From positions 1,632,001 through 1,696,000 of the forward strand of contig NZ_AFQU01000001.1 of NCBI RefSeq assembly GCF_000220065.1: a stretch of DNA of 64,000 bases, read 5' to 3'. The notes below the pieces were generated by a model that was not told where the DNA came from, searched no databases, and saw nothing but the letters and a program-made list of their open reading frames with translations. Numbering within the stretch: the stretch's first letter is position 1; every line of letters starts with the position of its first letter. Positions 34,505-45,056 of the stretch are shown here, one piece after another. The DNA comes from Streptococcus sp. oral taxon 056 str. F0418. GTDB lineage: Bacteria > Bacillota > Bacilli > Lactobacillales > Streptococcaceae. The position numbers were made by a program, and so were the translations under genes.

Positions 34505-34978
34505 ATGCGTTGTCCAAAATGTGGTGGTAGCAAATCGAGTGTTGTAGATAGCCGGCAAGCTGAGGATGGGAATACGATTCGCCGCCGCCGTGAGTGTGAT
34601 GATTGTCATCATCGATTTACAACTTATGAGCGGGTAGAAGAAAGGACCTTAGTTGTTGTCAAAAAGGATGGCACGAGGGAGCAATTTTCTAGAGATAAGA
34701 TTTTTAACGGTATCATTCGTTCTGCGCAGAAACGTCCTGTATCAAGTGATGAGATAGAAGCACTAGTCAATCGAATTGAACAGAAGGTTCGTAGTAGTAG
34801 TGATAGTGAAATTAGCAGTGATTTTATTGGAAATTTAGTAATGGATGAACTGGCTGAGCTAGATGAAATTACCTATGTTCGCTTTGCGAGTGTCTATCGA
34901 AGTTTTAAGGATGTTGGTGAGTTGGAAAATCTTCTCAAACAAATCACCAAGGGTGTTAAAAAGAAGAGAGAGCAATAG
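34505..34978 (+). CDS. nrdR: Transcriptional repressor NrdR
   Basis: 157 residues. A zinc ribbon with Cys3, Cys6, Cys31 and Cys34 (RCPKCGG..ECDDC) precedes an ATP-cone domain. NrdR binds ATP or dATP and represses ribonucleotide reductase genes through NrdR boxes. It is followed with no gap by dnaB and dnaI, the usual streptococcal operon linking dNTP supply to replication restart. Confidence 0.95.
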   Translation: MRCPKCGGSKSSVVDSRQAEDGNTIRRRRECDDCHHRFTTYERVEERTLVVVKKDGTREQFSRDKIFNGIIRSAQKRPVSSDEIEALVNRIEQKVRSSSDSEISSDFIGNLVMDELAELDEITYVRFASVYRSFKDVGELENLLKQITKGVKKKREQ

Positions 34979-36133
34979 ATGAAACCAAATGATCTATTTT
35001 CATTTGTGAAAAATAATCTGGTGAGCCACGATACGAATAATCTCATACGCTTATATTTACCCATTATTGGTAGAGAAGCAGTTGATCTTTATTTATATTG
35101 TTTAGCTTTCTGGGACAATGGACAGCAGGCATACCCCTTTGGACATATTCTCAATCATTTAAATCTGGGCATGGAAACACTTCAAACAGGATTTGAACGA
35201 CTGAGTGCCTTGCATTTGCTAGAACTTTATCAAGAAGATTCGGCTTATCAAATAAAATTGTTTGCCCCTCTTTCAACGGATGAGTTTTTCCAACATCATG
35301 TTTATAAGCGATTACTAGAAAAGAAAATTGGGGAAGTAGCTGTAGAATCCATGCTGATGAGTCAGCCTCGAGGACGACTTTTAGCTAGTAAATTATCTGC
35401 TGTTTTCGAAGTAGAAGATGATGTATCTATTGTTCGTCAGAAGCAAGAAGATTTTGATTTGGCACATTTCAAGCAAAGAATGGCACAGGACAATCTACGT
35501 TTTGCAGATGAAAAGGAAGATTTGTTAGAGTTGTTTTCAATAGCAGAGCAAAAAAATTGGACTTGGTATGAGGTGTATGTCTTAGCAAGAGAAACAGCTG
35601 TTTCACAGGTTATTTCTGTGAATCGAATGAAGCAAAAATTGGCTCAGAAAACGCTGGCAGGAGATTTTACACAGCAAGAGCAATCGATTATTCGAGCAGC
35701 AAAGAGTAAGACGCCCATGCTTTTCTTGGCAGAAATAAAAAAGACTCGTCAAGCAACCATTACGCAGTCAGAGCGTAGGATTTTACAAGAATTAGCGAAC
35801 CTGGGTTTGTTAGATGAAGTGATTAATATTATCTTGCTATTGACCTTTAATAAAGTGGATTCGGCAAACCTAAATGAGAAATACGCTTTAAAAGTCGCCA
35901 ATGATTTTGCCTATCAAAAGGTGACTAGTTCTGAAGAAGCTGTGATGAAAATCCGCGAGCGCAATCAGCAAAGTCAGAGTAGACCAGCTAAAGCTAGCCA
36001 GCCAGTTACTAAAAGTAATGTGCCTGACTGGAGCCAACCAGATTATAAAAATGAAACAAGTGCAGAGAAGCAGGCTGAGCTTGAAGAGCAAAAACGCCGC
36101 TTGCTTGCTAAGATAGAACAAGGAGGTGACTAA
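34979..36133 (+). CDS. dnaB: Replication initiation/membrane attachment protein DnaB (DnaB/DnaD family)
   Basis: 384 residues of the Gram-positive primosomal DnaB/DnaD family (not the replicative helicase). The N-terminal winged-helix part starts PNDLFSFVKNNLVSHDTNNLIRLYLPIIG. A central DnaD-like domain has ILQELANLGLLDEVINIILLL and YALKVANDFAYQKVTS. The C-terminus is charged. It helps load the helicase with DnaI, encoded next with the start codon immediately after the dnaB stop. Confidence 0.92.
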   Translation: MKPNDLFSFVKNNLVSHDTNNLIRLYLPIIGREAVDLYLYCLAFWDNGQQAYPFGHILNHLNLGMETLQTGFERLSALHLLELYQEDSAYQIKLFAPLSTDEFFQHHVYKRLLEKKIGEVAVESMLMSQPRGRLLASKLSAVFEVEDDVSIVRQKQEDFDLAHFKQRMAQDNLRFADEKEDLLELFSIAEQKNWTWYEVYVLARETAVSQVISVNRMKQKLAQKTLAGDFTQQEQSIIRAAKSKTPMLFLAEIKKTRQATITQSERRILQELANLGLLDEVINIILLLTFNKVDSANLNEKYALKVANDFAYQKVTSSEEAVMKIRERNQQSQSRPAKASQPVTKSNVPDWSQPDYKNETSAEKQAELEEQKRRLLAKIEQGGD

Positions 36134-37033
36134 ATGGAAAAGATTGGAGAGACCCTTTCGCATAAAAATCCTGCCCGTCAATTCAACTATGAGGAGTTGG
36201 TTCGTCAAATCGTAGAAGATCCTGATGTGGCGGCTTTTATCCAGCAGGAGAAACTTAGTCAATCTGAAATTTCCCGAAGCATCTCGAAGTTTAATCAGTA
36301 TATTAGTGAGCGAAATCGATTTTTGCTGGGGGATGAAGCCTATATCGCCAAGGGCTATAAACCGATTTTGATCAAAAATGCAGGCTATGCGGATGTTTCC
36401 TACGAGGAGACTCCAGAGCTAGTCGAGCAGCAAAAGAACGAAGCAATTAAGAGTAGACTTAATCTAATCAATTTGCCTAGTAGTCTCAAGGAAGCTAGTC
36501 TGGCACAGGTAGATCTGGATGATGTTGGTCGCTATAAGGCTTTTGAACTGTTGACCAACTTCGTTGCTGAGTTTCCACATTACCAGAAAGCTGTTTATCT
36601 TTACGGGGATTTTGGAGTGGGTAAGAGCTACATGATGGCTGCTCTGGCGCATGATTTATCAGAAAAGCGCAGTGTTTCAACGACTTTGCTACATTACCCA
36701 AGCTTTGTTTTAGATGTTAAAAATGCAATCAGTTCCGGTTTGGTCAAGGAGAAGATTGACCAGGTCAAGACAGCTCAAGTGCTGATTTTGGATGATATCG
36801 GTGCAGAGCAGTCTAGCCCTTGGATGCGAGATGAGATTTTGCAGGTCATTCTCCAGCACCGTATGCAGGAAAATCTGCCAACTTTCTTTACTTCTAACTT
36901 TAGTTTTGCAGATTTGGAGCGTCATTTTGCTAGCTCTAAGAATGGCGATGAGACTTGGCAGGCCAAGCGAGTTATGGAGCGGATTAAGTTTCTAGCTCAG
37001 GAGGTACGCCTAGAAGGAGAGAATCGTCGATGA
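36134..37033 (+). CDS. dnaI: Helicase loader DnaI
   Basis: 299 residues: N-terminal helicase-binding part (to about 130), then an AAA+ domain with Walker A GDFGVGKSYM near 158 and Walker B VLILDDIGAE, plus sensor TSNFSFADLERHF. It loads the replicative helicase with DnaB/DnaD proteins. GGAGG overlaps the end of dnaB. It overlaps the nitroreductase gene by four bases (ATGA). Confidence 0.94.
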   Translation: MEKIGETLSHKNPARQFNYEELVRQIVEDPDVAAFIQQEKLSQSEISRSISKFNQYISERNRFLLGDEAYIAKGYKPILIKNAGYADVSYEETPELVEQQKNEAIKSRLNLINLPSSLKEASLAQVDLDDVGRYKAFELLTNFVAEFPHYQKAVYLYGDFGVGKSYMMAALAHDLSEKRSVSTTLLHYPSFVLDVKNAISSGLVKEKIDQVKTAQVLILDDIGAEQSSPWMRDEILQVILQHRMQENLPTFFTSNFSFADLERHFASSKNGDETWQAKRVMERIKFLAQEVRLEGENRR

Positions 37034-37746
37034 ATGAAACGATTTACTTGATGAGGGCTCACACGTCTGTTCGTCGCTTTACGGAGGAGCAGATTTCGGA
37101 TAAGGAATTACGTGCCATCATTGATGCGGGACGAGCCGCTTCCAGCTGGAAGAATTTCCAGTCCTACTCTATCATTGTGGTGCGAAGCAAAGAGAAAAAA
37201 GAAGCCCTCTTTGACTTGGTGCCCCAAGAAGCTATTCGGCAGTCTTCGGCCTTCCTGCTTTTTGTCGGCGACCTCAATCGAGCTCAAAAGGGCGTTCACA
37301 TGCATACGGAAGACTTTTATCCTGAGGGAACAGAAAATCTCCTGATTAGTTCAGTAGATGCTGCTTTGGCGGGGCAAAATACTCTCTTAGCAGCTGAAAG
37401 TTTGGGTTATGGCGGAGTAATCATTGGATTGGTTCGTTATGTTGCCAGTCAAATAGCGGAGCTTTTCAAGTTGCCAGACTACACTTATCCAGTTTTTGGG
37501 ATTGTTCTGGGGACTCCCGACCAGAACCATGCAGTTAAGCCACGTCTGCCTTATGAAGCAGTGGTCTTTGAGGAAGGATATCGTGAACAGAATCGTTCAA
37601 CTATCCAAGCCTATGACCGCGTTCAGACTGAATATGCCGGCGAGCGAGCTAAGGAAACCTGGAGTCAGCGCCTAGCAGCTCAATTTGGTCGGGAGCCTAA
37701 TCAGGCTATCAATCAACTATTCAAAGAAAAGAAATTAGAAAAATAG
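37030..37746 (+). CDS. NADPH-dependent nitroreductase (NfsA-like)
   Basis: 238 residues. Flavoprotein of the NfsA/FRP group: RAHTSVRRFTEEQISDKEL with the FMN phosphate-binding Arg-Arg pair, AGRAASSWKNFQSYSIIVV, and LGTPDQNHAVKPRLPYEAVV with the C-terminal tail. It reduces nitro compounds, flavins or quinones. Its start overlaps dnaI, so it shares that operon although functionally unrelated; the same order is known in other streptococci. Confidence 0.88.
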   Translation: MNETIYLMRAHTSVRRFTEEQISDKELRAIIDAGRAASSWKNFQSYSIIVVRSKEKKEALFDLVPQEAIRQSSAFLLFVGDLNRAQKGVHMHTEDFYPEGTENLLISSVDAALAGQNTLLAAESLGYGGVIIGLVRYVASQIAELFKLPDYTYPVFGIVLGTPDQNHAVKPRLPYEAVVFEEGYREQNRSTIQAYDRVQTEYAGERAKETWSQRLAAQFGREPNQAINQLFKEKKLEK

Positions 37747-37788
37747 GACGGAGTTTGTCTCTGTCCTAAAGAATGAAAGAGGAAAAAC

Positions 37789-39099
37789 ATGGCCTTACCA
37801 ACTATTGCCATTGTCGGCCGTCCCAATGTCGGCAAGTCAACACTCTTCAATCGGATTGCCGGTGAGCGGATTTCCATTGTGGAAGATGTCGAAGGGGTGA
37901 CCCGCGACCGAATTTATGCGACAGCAGACTGGCTTAACCGCAAGTTTAGTATTATTGATACGGGCGGAATCGACGATGTTGACGCACCTTTTATGGAGCA
38001 AATCAAACACCAGGCTGAGATTGCCATGGACGAAGCAGATGTCATTGTTTTTGTCGTGTCTGGCAAGGAAGGTATTACAGATGCGGACGAGTATGTAGCT
38101 CGAATGCTTTACAAGACTCATAAGCCGATTATTTTAGCGGTCAATAAGGTTGATAATCCTGAAATGCGCAATGAGATTTTTGATTTCTATGCGCTGGGCT
38201 TGGGTGATCCATTCCCGGTTTCTTCAGTTCATGGGATTGGTACTGGGGACGTTCTCGATGCTATCGTTGAAAATCTACCAAATGAAGAAGTAGCCGAAAA
38301 TCCTGATATGATCAAATTCAGCTTGATTGGCCGTCCTAATGTCGGTAAGTCTAGCTTGATCAATGCTATCTTGGGTGAGGAGCGTGTTATTGCCAGTCCT
38401 GTTGCCGGTACGACGCGTGACGCTATTGATACGGTCTTTACAGACAGTGAAGGTCAAGAATTTACCATGATAGATACGGCTGGTATGCGCAAGTCAGGCA
38501 AGGTCTATGAAAATACAGAGAAATACTCGGTCATGCGGGCCATGCGGGCGATCGATCGCTCAGATGTCGTTTTGATGGTGCTCAATGCCGAAGAAGGAAT
38601 TCGTGAGTACGACAAGCGAATCGCTGGCTTTGCACATGAAGCAGGTAAAGGAATGATCATCGTTGTCAATAAGTGGGATACGCTAGAAAAAGACAACCAT
38701 ACTATGAAAAACTGGGAAGAAGATATTCGTGAGCAGTTCCAGTACTTGTCTTATGCCCCGATTATCTTTGTCTCTGCCTTGACCAAGCAGCGTCTCCATA
38801 AGCTGCCGGATATGATTAAGCAAATCAGTCAGAGTCAGAATACCCGTATTCCGTCAGCGGTGCTCAATGATGTTATCATGGATGCTATTGCGATTAATCC
38901 GACGCCGACTGACAAGGGCAAACGTCTCAAAATTTTCTATGCGACTCAGGTGGCGACTAAACCGCCAACCTTTGTCATCTTTGTCAACGAAGAAGAGCTC
39001 ATGCACTTTTCTTACCTGCGTTTCCTGGAAAATCAAATCCGCAAGGCCTTTGTCTTTGAAGGAACCCCGATTCACTTGATTGCACGAAAACGGAAATAA
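37789..39099 (+). CDS. der: Ribosome-assembly GTPase Der (EngA)
   Basis: 436 residues with two tandem GTPase domains (each with GRPNVGKS; G3 DTGG and DTAG; NKVD and NKWD) and a C-terminal KH-like domain. Essential for 50S subunit maturation. AAGAGGAAA precedes the ATG; a terminator at 39204 follows after a 100-base gap without other features. Confidence 0.96.
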   Translation: MALPTIAIVGRPNVGKSTLFNRIAGERISIVEDVEGVTRDRIYATADWLNRKFSIIDTGGIDDVDAPFMEQIKHQAEIAMDEADVIVFVVSGKEGITDADEYVARMLYKTHKPIILAVNKVDNPEMRNEIFDFYALGLGDPFPVSSVHGIGTGDVLDAIVENLPNEEVAENPDMIKFSLIGRPNVGKSSLINAILGEERVIASPVAGTTRDAIDTVFTDSEGQEFTMIDTAGMRKSGKVYENTEKYSVMRAMRAIDRSDVVLMVLNAEEGIREYDKRIAGFAHEAGKGMIIVVNKWDTLEKDNHTMKNWEEDIREQFQYLSYAPIIFVSALTKQRLHKLPDMIKQISQSQNTRIPSAVLNDVIMDAIAINPTPTDKGKRLKIFYATQVATKPPTFVIFVNEEELMHFSYLRFLENQIRKAFVFEGTPIHLIARKRK

Positions 39100-39203
39100 T
39101 GTGAAGCTGATGAAAGACAGCATGTTTTAGTACGAGATCTTGAGTGATTATACCACCAAGACAGAAAAGTAACAGTTAGGTAAGAATAGTACCTATCTAC
39201 AGA

Positions 39204-39259
39204 AAAAGAAGCAAGCAAACCAGCTTGCTTTTTTCTTTATCTGCATTCTATGGTATAAT
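39204..39259 (+). terminator. Terminator after der, followed by the SNF2 gene promoter
   Basis: AAGCAAGC/GCTTGCTT with A and T flanks (39204-39236) forms the terminator. TGG-TATAAT with -10 at 39254-39259 directly follows and starts the SNF2 helicase transcript. Confidence 0.8.
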
Positions 39260-39285
39260 GAAGAGATAAATGTAAGGTGGTAATT

Positions 39286-42200
39286 ATGGCGAAATTGATT
39301 CCGGGGAAAATTCGGATGGAAGGAATGACTTTTTACGAAAAGGGTCAAATTAAAATTGTTGAAGTCAACAATCGTATTATTTATAGTAGGGTTGCAGACT
39401 ATAATTTACGATACAGTCTGGCAGATGAAGCTGTTTTTTGTTCGTGCGAATTTTTTCAAGAAAAGCATTATTGTGCCCATCTGGCTGGACTAGAGTATTT
39501 CTTGAAAAATGATACAGAAGGAAAAGAAGTATTAGCAAGGCTAGAGCTGGAAGAAACAAGCCAAAAAGAAACGCAGGGTCGTGTGTCATTTGGCAGTCTT
39601 TTCTTAGATCGTATTTTGCCAATAGAGGAGGAAGAGCCCAAGTATCGACTCATTGCTCTTGGGCAAGAAGATACTTATACAGGTGATTTTTTATGGACTT
39701 TGAGACTTCGACGTATACCAGATGAGCGTTCTTATGTTGTAAGAGATATTCGTGCCTTTTTACAGACAATTCAAAAAGAAGGGTATTACCAGATCGGAAA
39801 AAGCTATTATGAACCTCTCTATTTTGATGCTTTTGACGCAGCCAGTCAAGAGTTCATTGTTTTTTTACGAGGTCTCATGGTAGATGGAGAAGATTCTTCC
39901 TTGATTTTCAAAAATGCTGCCCGCCATCTTTTCTTTCCAGCGGCGCTCTTTGAAGAGGGCGTGTCCCGCTTGATGGAATTGGAAAATTTTCGCTTAGAGT
40001 ATAGTGTATTCGATTATTCACAAGTCTATTTTCAAGATTTACATGAAGATGCAGGGATTTTTTCTTTTGAAATAAAAGAACACGAGGGCTATATAGAATT
40101 AGAAATTGTAGAACAGCACTATAAACTCCTTTATAATGGTGAATTTCTATTTTACGGTGATACTTTTTTTCAACTGAATTACCAGCAACAGCGCATTCTT
40201 TTGGCCTTACGAGAATTACCAGTAGACTCTGATCGAAAAAAACGTTTGCAGTTTGATAGTGCAGACCAGGGAAAGCTTGCAGCCAGTTTGATCGAGTTCA
40301 AAAAAATGGGACGACTATCAGCTCCCAAAGAGTTCGTGATTCATGATTTTCATCCCACTTTTTCCTTTGATTTATTAAAAACGGGCGAATTAGAAGTGAA
40401 GCTTGTATTTGCTTATGATTCTCTACAAGTAAGCAGTAGAGTAGAGCTCGATTCTTTACCTTTTGCTAGCAATTTTAAGCGTGAACAACAAGTTTTTCAA
40501 ACGCTGTTACAAGCGGGCTTTGAAGCAGATTTTGAAAGCCATCGTTCTGCTTTATTGCCTCAAGAAATCTATGCCTTTTTTACTCATACTTTGGATCGTT
40601 TTCGTGCTTTGGGAAATGTGAAGATAAGCGCTGCTTTAGAGTCACTTTATCAGGTAGAAAAACCTAAAATGGCTATTGAGACAAAAGGAAGTCTCTTAGA
40701 GATTGGTTTTGACTTTGCCAATATTGATCAGACAGAAGTCGATGATGCTTTATTAGCTCTTTTTGAAGCTCAGGACTACTTTATCAGTCAGACAGGCAAA
40801 GTTTTGATTTTTGATGAAGAAACCAAAAAAGTCAGTCAAACTTTACAAAAATTAAGAGCCAAGAAGGTACGAGAAGGTCATGTGGCTACCCATCGTTTGG
40901 CAGCATTTCAGCTAGCAGAAGTGTTAGACAAACAAGAAAATGTAAGGTTCTCTGAAGAATTTAAAAAATTAGCTTATGATTTAAGACATCCTGAGGAGTT
41001 TACACTTGGCACTTTAAATATCGAGGCGGAACTGAGAGATTACCAAGAAGTAGGGATTAAATGGCTTGCCATGTTAGATCATTATGGTTTTGGTGGGATT
41101 CTAGCAGACGATATGGGACTTGGAAAAACCTTACAGGCCATATCTTTCTTGTCCACAAAATTGACTGATAACAAGAATGTCTTGATTTTGGCCCCATCAA
41201 GCTTGGTCTATAACTGGCAGGAGGAGTTTGCTAAATTTACACCAGACCTAGATGTAGCAGTGGTATATGGTTCAAAATCTACTAGAGATAGTCTGATTGC
41301 AGAACAGCACCAAGTGATGATTACTAGCTACACTGCTTTCCGACAAGATGTGGAAGAATACGAGCGCTTGTCTTTTGACTATCTAATTTTAGATGAAGCG
41401 CAGGTGATGAAGAATGATCGAACGAAAATTGCGCAGCACTTGCGAAAATTTGATGTAAAGAATACTTTTGCCTTATCTGGGACACCAATTGAAAACCATT
41501 TAGGTGAGTTGTGGTCTATTTTTCAAATCGTATTGCCTGGATTGTTACCAAGTAAAAAAGAATTTCTTAAAATGCCTACAGATTTAGTGTCGCGTTATAT
41601 TCAGCCTTTTATTATGCGCCGTAAAAAAGAAGATGTTTTACAGGAATTGCCTGAGCTGACAGAAGTTGTCTATCGCAATGATTTGGTAGATAGCCAGAAA
41701 GCTATTTATCTAGCTCAGCTGCAACAGATGCAGGAGCGAGTGCTCCACGCTACAGATGAAGAACTGAATCGCAATAAAATTGAGATTTTGTCTGGTCTCA
41801 TGCGTTTGCGCCAAATCTGTGACACGCCGGCTCTCTTTTTGGAAAGTTATCAGGGGGATAGTGGCAAGCTAGATAGTTTGCGTGAGTTACTGGAACAGAT
41901 TCATTCTAGCAATCATCGAGTTCTGATTTTTTCTCAGTTTAGAGGAATGTTAGACTTGATTGAGCAAGAATTACACCATCTGGGAATGGGGGCATTCAAA
42001 ATAACTGGTTCGACTCCTGCTAAGGAGCGCCAGGAAATGACAATGGCTTTTAATGGAGGAGAAAAAGATGCTTTTTTGATCTCATTAAAAGCTGGAGGAG
42101 TCGGTTTGAATTTAACTGGTGCGGATACAGTGATTTTAGTAGACCTTTGGTGGAATCCAGCTGTAGAAGCACAAGCGATTGGTCGCGCTCATCGTATAGG

Positions 42201-42378
42201 ACAAGAGCGGAAGGTTGAAGTTTATCGTATGATTACTCGTGGGACCATCGAAGAAAAAATTCAAGATCTTCAAGACAATAAAAAGAATTTGATTTCGACC
42301 ATTTTAGACGGAACAGAGTCTCGCTCGAGTCTATCTATGGCAGAAATTCGTGAAATCTTAGGAATTTCAGCAGAATAG
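39286..42378 (+). CDS. SNF2-family DEAD/DEAH-box helicase with SWIM zinc finger
   Basis: 1030 residues from ATG 39286 (AAGGTGG before it). Near residues 45-65 is a SWIM-type Cys/His motif (CSCEFFQEKHYCAH). After a large middle region lies a complete SWI2/SNF2 helicase core: DDMGLGKTLQ (motif I), LILDEAQ (motif II), SGTPIENHLGELWSIF, and the second RecA domain with FSQFRGM and GRAHRIGQERKVEVYRM. Such bacterial proteins remodel DNA-protein complexes; the bacterial role is poorly known. The position before murC is conserved in streptococci as I recall. Confidence 0.92.
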   Translation: MAKLIPGKIRMEGMTFYEKGQIKIVEVNNRIIYSRVADYNLRYSLADEAVFCSCEFFQEKHYCAHLAGLEYFLKNDTEGKEVLARLELEETSQKETQGRVSFGSLFLDRILPIEEEEPKYRLIALGQEDTYTGDFLWTLRLRRIPDERSYVVRDIRAFLQTIQKEGYYQIGKSYYEPLYFDAFDAASQEFIVFLRGLMVDGEDSSLIFKNAARHLFFPAALFEEGVSRLMELENFRLEYSVFDYSQVYFQDLHEDAGIFSFEIKEHEGYIELEIVEQHYKLLYNGEFLFYGDTFFQLNYQQQRILLALRELPVDSDRKKRLQFDSADQGKLAASLIEFKKMGRLSAPKEFVIHDFHPTFSFDLLKTGELEVKLVFAYDSLQVSSRVELDSLPFASNFKREQQVFQTLLQAGFEADFESHRSALLPQEIYAFFTHTLDRFRALGNVKISAALESLYQVEKPKMAIETKGSLLEIGFDFANIDQTEVDDALLALFEAQDYFISQTGKVLIFDEETKKVSQTLQKLRAKKVREGHVATHRLAAFQLAEVLDKQENVRFSEEFKKLAYDLRHPEEFTLGTLNIEAELRDYQEVGIKWLAMLDHYGFGGILADDMGLGKTLQAISFLSTKLTDNKNVLILAPSSLVYNWQEEFAKFTPDLDVAVVYGSKSTRDSLIAEQHQVMITSYTAFRQDVEEYERLSFDYLILDEAQVMKNDRTKIAQHLRKFDVKNTFALSGTPIENHLGELWSIFQIVLPGLLPSKKEFLKMPTDLVSRYIQPFIMRRKKEDVLQELPELTEVVYRNDLVDSQKAIYLAQLQQMQERVLHATDEELNRNKIEILSGLMRLRQICDTPALFLESYQGDSGKLDSLRELLEQIHSSNHRVLIFSQFRGMLDLIEQELHHLGMGAFKITGSTPAKERQEMTMAFNGGEKDAFLISLKAGGVGLNLTGADTVILVDLWWNPAVEAQAIGRAHRIGQERKVEVYRMITRGTIEEKIQDLQDNKKNLISTILDGTESRSSLSMAEIREILGISAE

Positions 42379-42429
42379 TTTTCAAATTGGTCAGAATAGT
42401 TTATAATGAAGTGTTGAAAGGAAAAAAGC

Positions 42430-43080
42430 ATGACAAATACGAAATTTCCTCTAGTTTCTGATAATGAGGTGATTTTATCAGAAGTGCCTTACATGAATCT
42501 TTATGATGAAGCTGATTTTATCAGTAATATCAAAGGCGATTACCAAGATAAAAACTATTCTGAAGAACGGACTCCAAGTGCAGCAACAATGCCACATGGC
42601 GATTTTTCACAAGCAGAAAAACGCAAGCAAGCACTTGCAAGCAAGCTTAGCCGATCATTTGGTTCTGAAAGCCCAGAAAAGAGTTATGCCGAGTTAGCGC
42701 GTGAAGAAGCACGGGCTGATTTAAAGAAAAAACGGTCGGCATCTTATTTGACTAGTGATGTGGTACCTAAAAAACACCGGAGTACACTAGGACTTTCACC
42801 ACGGAAATCAACGACTACTAAAGTACAACCAACGGCTTTCTTCCAAAAAGAAAACCCAGGTGAATTTGCTAAATATGCTCAACATTTAAAACAAGATGAT
42901 TATATCGTAGTAGATTTGCCGGCTAACGATGTAGTGTCAGAAGAAGCGCCTGTAGTTGAAAAGAAAAATAATTATGACTTTTTGAAGACAAGCCAAGTTT
43001 ATAACAATCAAGAGATACAAGAGAAAAAAGAACATACAGTTGCAACAGAATTAAACTTGACGCACTTTGATCAAGTCTGA
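42430..43080 (+). CDS. Conserved streptococcal hypothetical protein
   Basis: 216 residues, no membrane spans, Lys/Glu/Ser-rich and apparently disordered over long parts (EKRKQALASKLSRSFGSESP, KKKRSASYLT), with a conserved-looking segment HLKQDDYIVVDLPANDVV. It stands between SNF2 and murC, as in other streptococci from memory. A promoter with TATAAT at 42402-42407 and TTTTCA at 42379-42384 precedes it. Function not recognised; its place before murC suggests an envelope role, but only weakly. The 120 bases after it read like a decayed frame before murC. Confidence 0.75.
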   Translation: MTNTKFPLVSDNEVILSEVPYMNLYDEADFISNIKGDYQDKNYSEERTPSAATMPHGDFSQAEKRKQALASKLSRSFGSESPEKSYAELAREEARADLKKKRSASYLTSDVVPKKHRSTLGLSPRKSTTTKVQPTAFFQKENPGEFAKYAQHLKQDDYIVVDLPANDVVSEEAPVVEKKNNYDFLKTSQVYNNQEIQEKKEHTVATELNLTHFDQV

Positions 43081-43202
43081 TATATCAAAAGATTTGTGGA
43101 GCTTGATATGACCATCTCATGTCAAGTTTCGTTTTGCGCTTAATAATTTGAATGATGAAGAAATTGAAGAGGGCTTTTGCAACCTCAATATGAAAGGAAT
43201 GG

Positions 43203-44543
43203 ATGAACCACATGACCAAAATCTATCATTTTATCGGGATTAAAGGCTCAGGAATGAGTGCCTTAGCATTGATGTTGCACCAGATGGGACACAAAGTCCA
43301 AGGAAGCGACGTGGATAAATATTATTTTACTCAGCGAGGACTTGAACAAGCGGGGATTGAGATCTTACCTTTTGACGAGAAAAATATCAAATCTGAGTAT
43401 GAAATCATCGCAGGCAATGCTTTCCGTCCAGATAATAATGTAGAAATCGCCTATGCGAATGAACATGGGATTAGCTATAAACGTTACCATGAGTTTTTAG
43501 GAAGCTTCATGCGTGATTTTGTGAGCTTTGGTGTGGCAGGCGCTCATGGAAAAACTTCCACAACAGGTATTCTATCTCATGTTCTCTCAAATATCACAGA
43601 TACTAGCTATTTGATTGGAGATGGGACTGGTCGTGGCTCAGCTGGTGCTAAGTATTTTGTTTTTGAATCAGACGAATATGAGCGCCATTTTATGCCTTAT
43701 CATCCTGAGTATTCTATTATTACCAATATTGACTTTGACCATCCGGATTATTTCACTAGTCTGGAAGATGTCTTTAATGCCTTTAATGATTATGCGAAGC
43801 AAATTACAAAAGGACTTTTCATTTATGGCGAAGATGAGCAGCTACGCCGCATTACTTCTGATGCACCGATTTACTATTACGGTTTTTCAAAGGAAAATGA
43901 TTTTATCGCTCACGACTTACTACGCTCAACAACGGGATCTACATTCAAGGTTTCCTATCGAGGGGAAGAACTAGGCGAATTTCACATTCCGACTTTTGGA
44001 CGCCATAATATCATGAATGCTACAGCGGTTATTGGCTTGCTGTATGTATCAGGATTTGACTTGAATTTGGTAAAAGAACATCTGAAAACTTTTGCCGGAG
44101 TGAAACGTCGTTTCACAGAGAAAGTTGTTAATGGAACGGTGATTATTGATGATTTTGCTCATCATCCAACTGAAATTATAGCAACATTGGATGCTGCGCG
44201 CCAAAAATATCCAAGTAAAGAAATTGTTGCAATTTTTCAACCGCATACCTTCACACGAACAATTGCTCTCTTAGATGAATTTGCCGATGCCTTGAACCAA
44301 GCAGATGCAGTTTATCTGGCACAAATTTATGGTTCTGCTCGAGAAGTAGATCATGGAGATGTTAAGGTAGAAGACTTGGCAGAGAAAATCGTTAAACGAG
44401 TACAAGTGATTAGCGTAGACAATGTATCTCCGCTGTTAGACCATGATAATGCTGTCTATGTTTTTATGGGAGCAGGAGATATCCAAACATACGAATACTC
44501 GTTTGAACGCTTGCTATCTAACTTAACTAGCAATGTGCAATAA
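43203..44543 (+). CDS. murC: UDP-N-acetylmuramate--L-alanine ligase MurC
   Basis: 446 residues; the start could be ATG 43203 (AAAGGA four bases upstream) or ATG 43212, which gives the typical [20 protein letters not shown]. The ATP-binding loop [22 protein letters not shown] and HTFTRTIAL are diagnostic. It joins L-alanine to UDP-MurNAc in peptidoglycan precursor synthesis in the cytoplasm. Two GNAT genes and mltG follow in the same direction. Confidence 0.95.
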   Translation: MNHMTKIYHFIGIKGSGMSALALMLHQMGHKVQGSDVDKYYFTQRGLEQAGIEILPFDEKNIKSEYEIIAGNAFRPDNNVEIAYANEHGISYKRYHEFLGSFMRDFVSFGVAGAHGKTSTTGILSHVLSNITDTSYLIGDGTGRGSAGAKYFVFESDEYERHFMPYHPEYSIITNIDFDHPDYFTSLEDVFNAFNDYAKQITKGLFIYGEDEQLRRITSDAPIYYYGFSKENDFIAHDLLRSTTGSTFKVSYRGEELGEFHIPTFGRHNIMNATAVIGLLYVSGFDLNLVKEHLKTFAGVKRRFTEKVVNGTVIIDDFAHHPTEIIATLDAARQKYPSKEIVAIFQPHTFTRTIALLDEFADALNQADAVYLAQIYGSAREVDHGDVKVEDLAEKIVKRVQVISVDNVSPLLDHDNAVYVFMGAGDIQTYEYSFERLLSNLTSNVQ

Positions 44544-44555
44544 TAAGGAGTTGAA

Positions 44556-45053
44556 ATGGAATCACCTATATGTATTAGACAGGCGCAATTAGCTGACGTA
44601 GAAGAGCTTGCTTATATTGAAGGTTTAAATTTTTCAAAAGAAGCATTTCAACCCGAAACGTTAAAAGAGTTGATGGTTGATACTTTTTTGATAGCAGATT
44701 TGAATGGAGAAATCGCTGGTTACATTATTGGATCAGCGGTTTCTTCGCATTCTCTCTTAAAAGGGGATTTGATGGATGTTGTGAAGAATCCCCTACAATC
44801 AGATTTTCTGAGACTGCAGAGATTGTCCGTTCATCCCAACTTTCAAAAGCAGGGGATCGGAACCTTACTGATAGCATCCTTAAAAGAAATGGTTGCTTTA
44901 AAAGAACATGAAGGCATTCTTCTTTCTTGCACTGAGTCTTTGCTCTCCTACTATGAAATGAATGGTTTTGTAGATATAGGCTTGCTTGAGATACTTCATT
45001 CACAAGAGCCTTATTTTGAAATGATTTGGGAAAATCCCTATTGTAAGGAGTGA
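44556..45053 (+). CDS. GNAT-family acetyltransferase (first of a pair)
   Basis: 165 residues. GNAT fold: N-terminal ICIRQAQLADVEEL, acetyl-CoA loop QRLSVHPNFQKQGIGTLL and C-terminal SYYEMNGFVDIGLL. It resembles the next gene in layout and length, so the two likely arose by duplication. TAAGGAG before its start. Substrate unknown; the order murC-GNAT-GNAT-mltG is conserved in streptococci as I recall. Confidence 0.88.
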   Translation: MESPICIRQAQLADVEELAYIEGLNFSKEAFQPETLKELMVDTFLIADLNGEIAGYIIGSAVSSHSLLKGDLMDVVKNPLQSDFLRLQRLSVHPNFQKQGIGTLLIASLKEMVALKEHEGILLSCTESLLSYYEMNGFVDIGLLEILHSQEPYFEMIWENPYCKE

Positions 45054-45056
45054 GTC

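Noticed and set aside
39286..42378. Phage or DISARM/other defence helicase
   Set aside because: No methyltransferase, nuclease or other defence partners; the gene sits in its usual streptococcal neighbourhood before murC.
43081..43202. Possible small gene between the hypothetical protein and murC
   Set aside because: A 30-40 codon frame (KFRFALNNLNDEEIEEG and onward) has no start codon and runs into murC; at most a decayed fragment.
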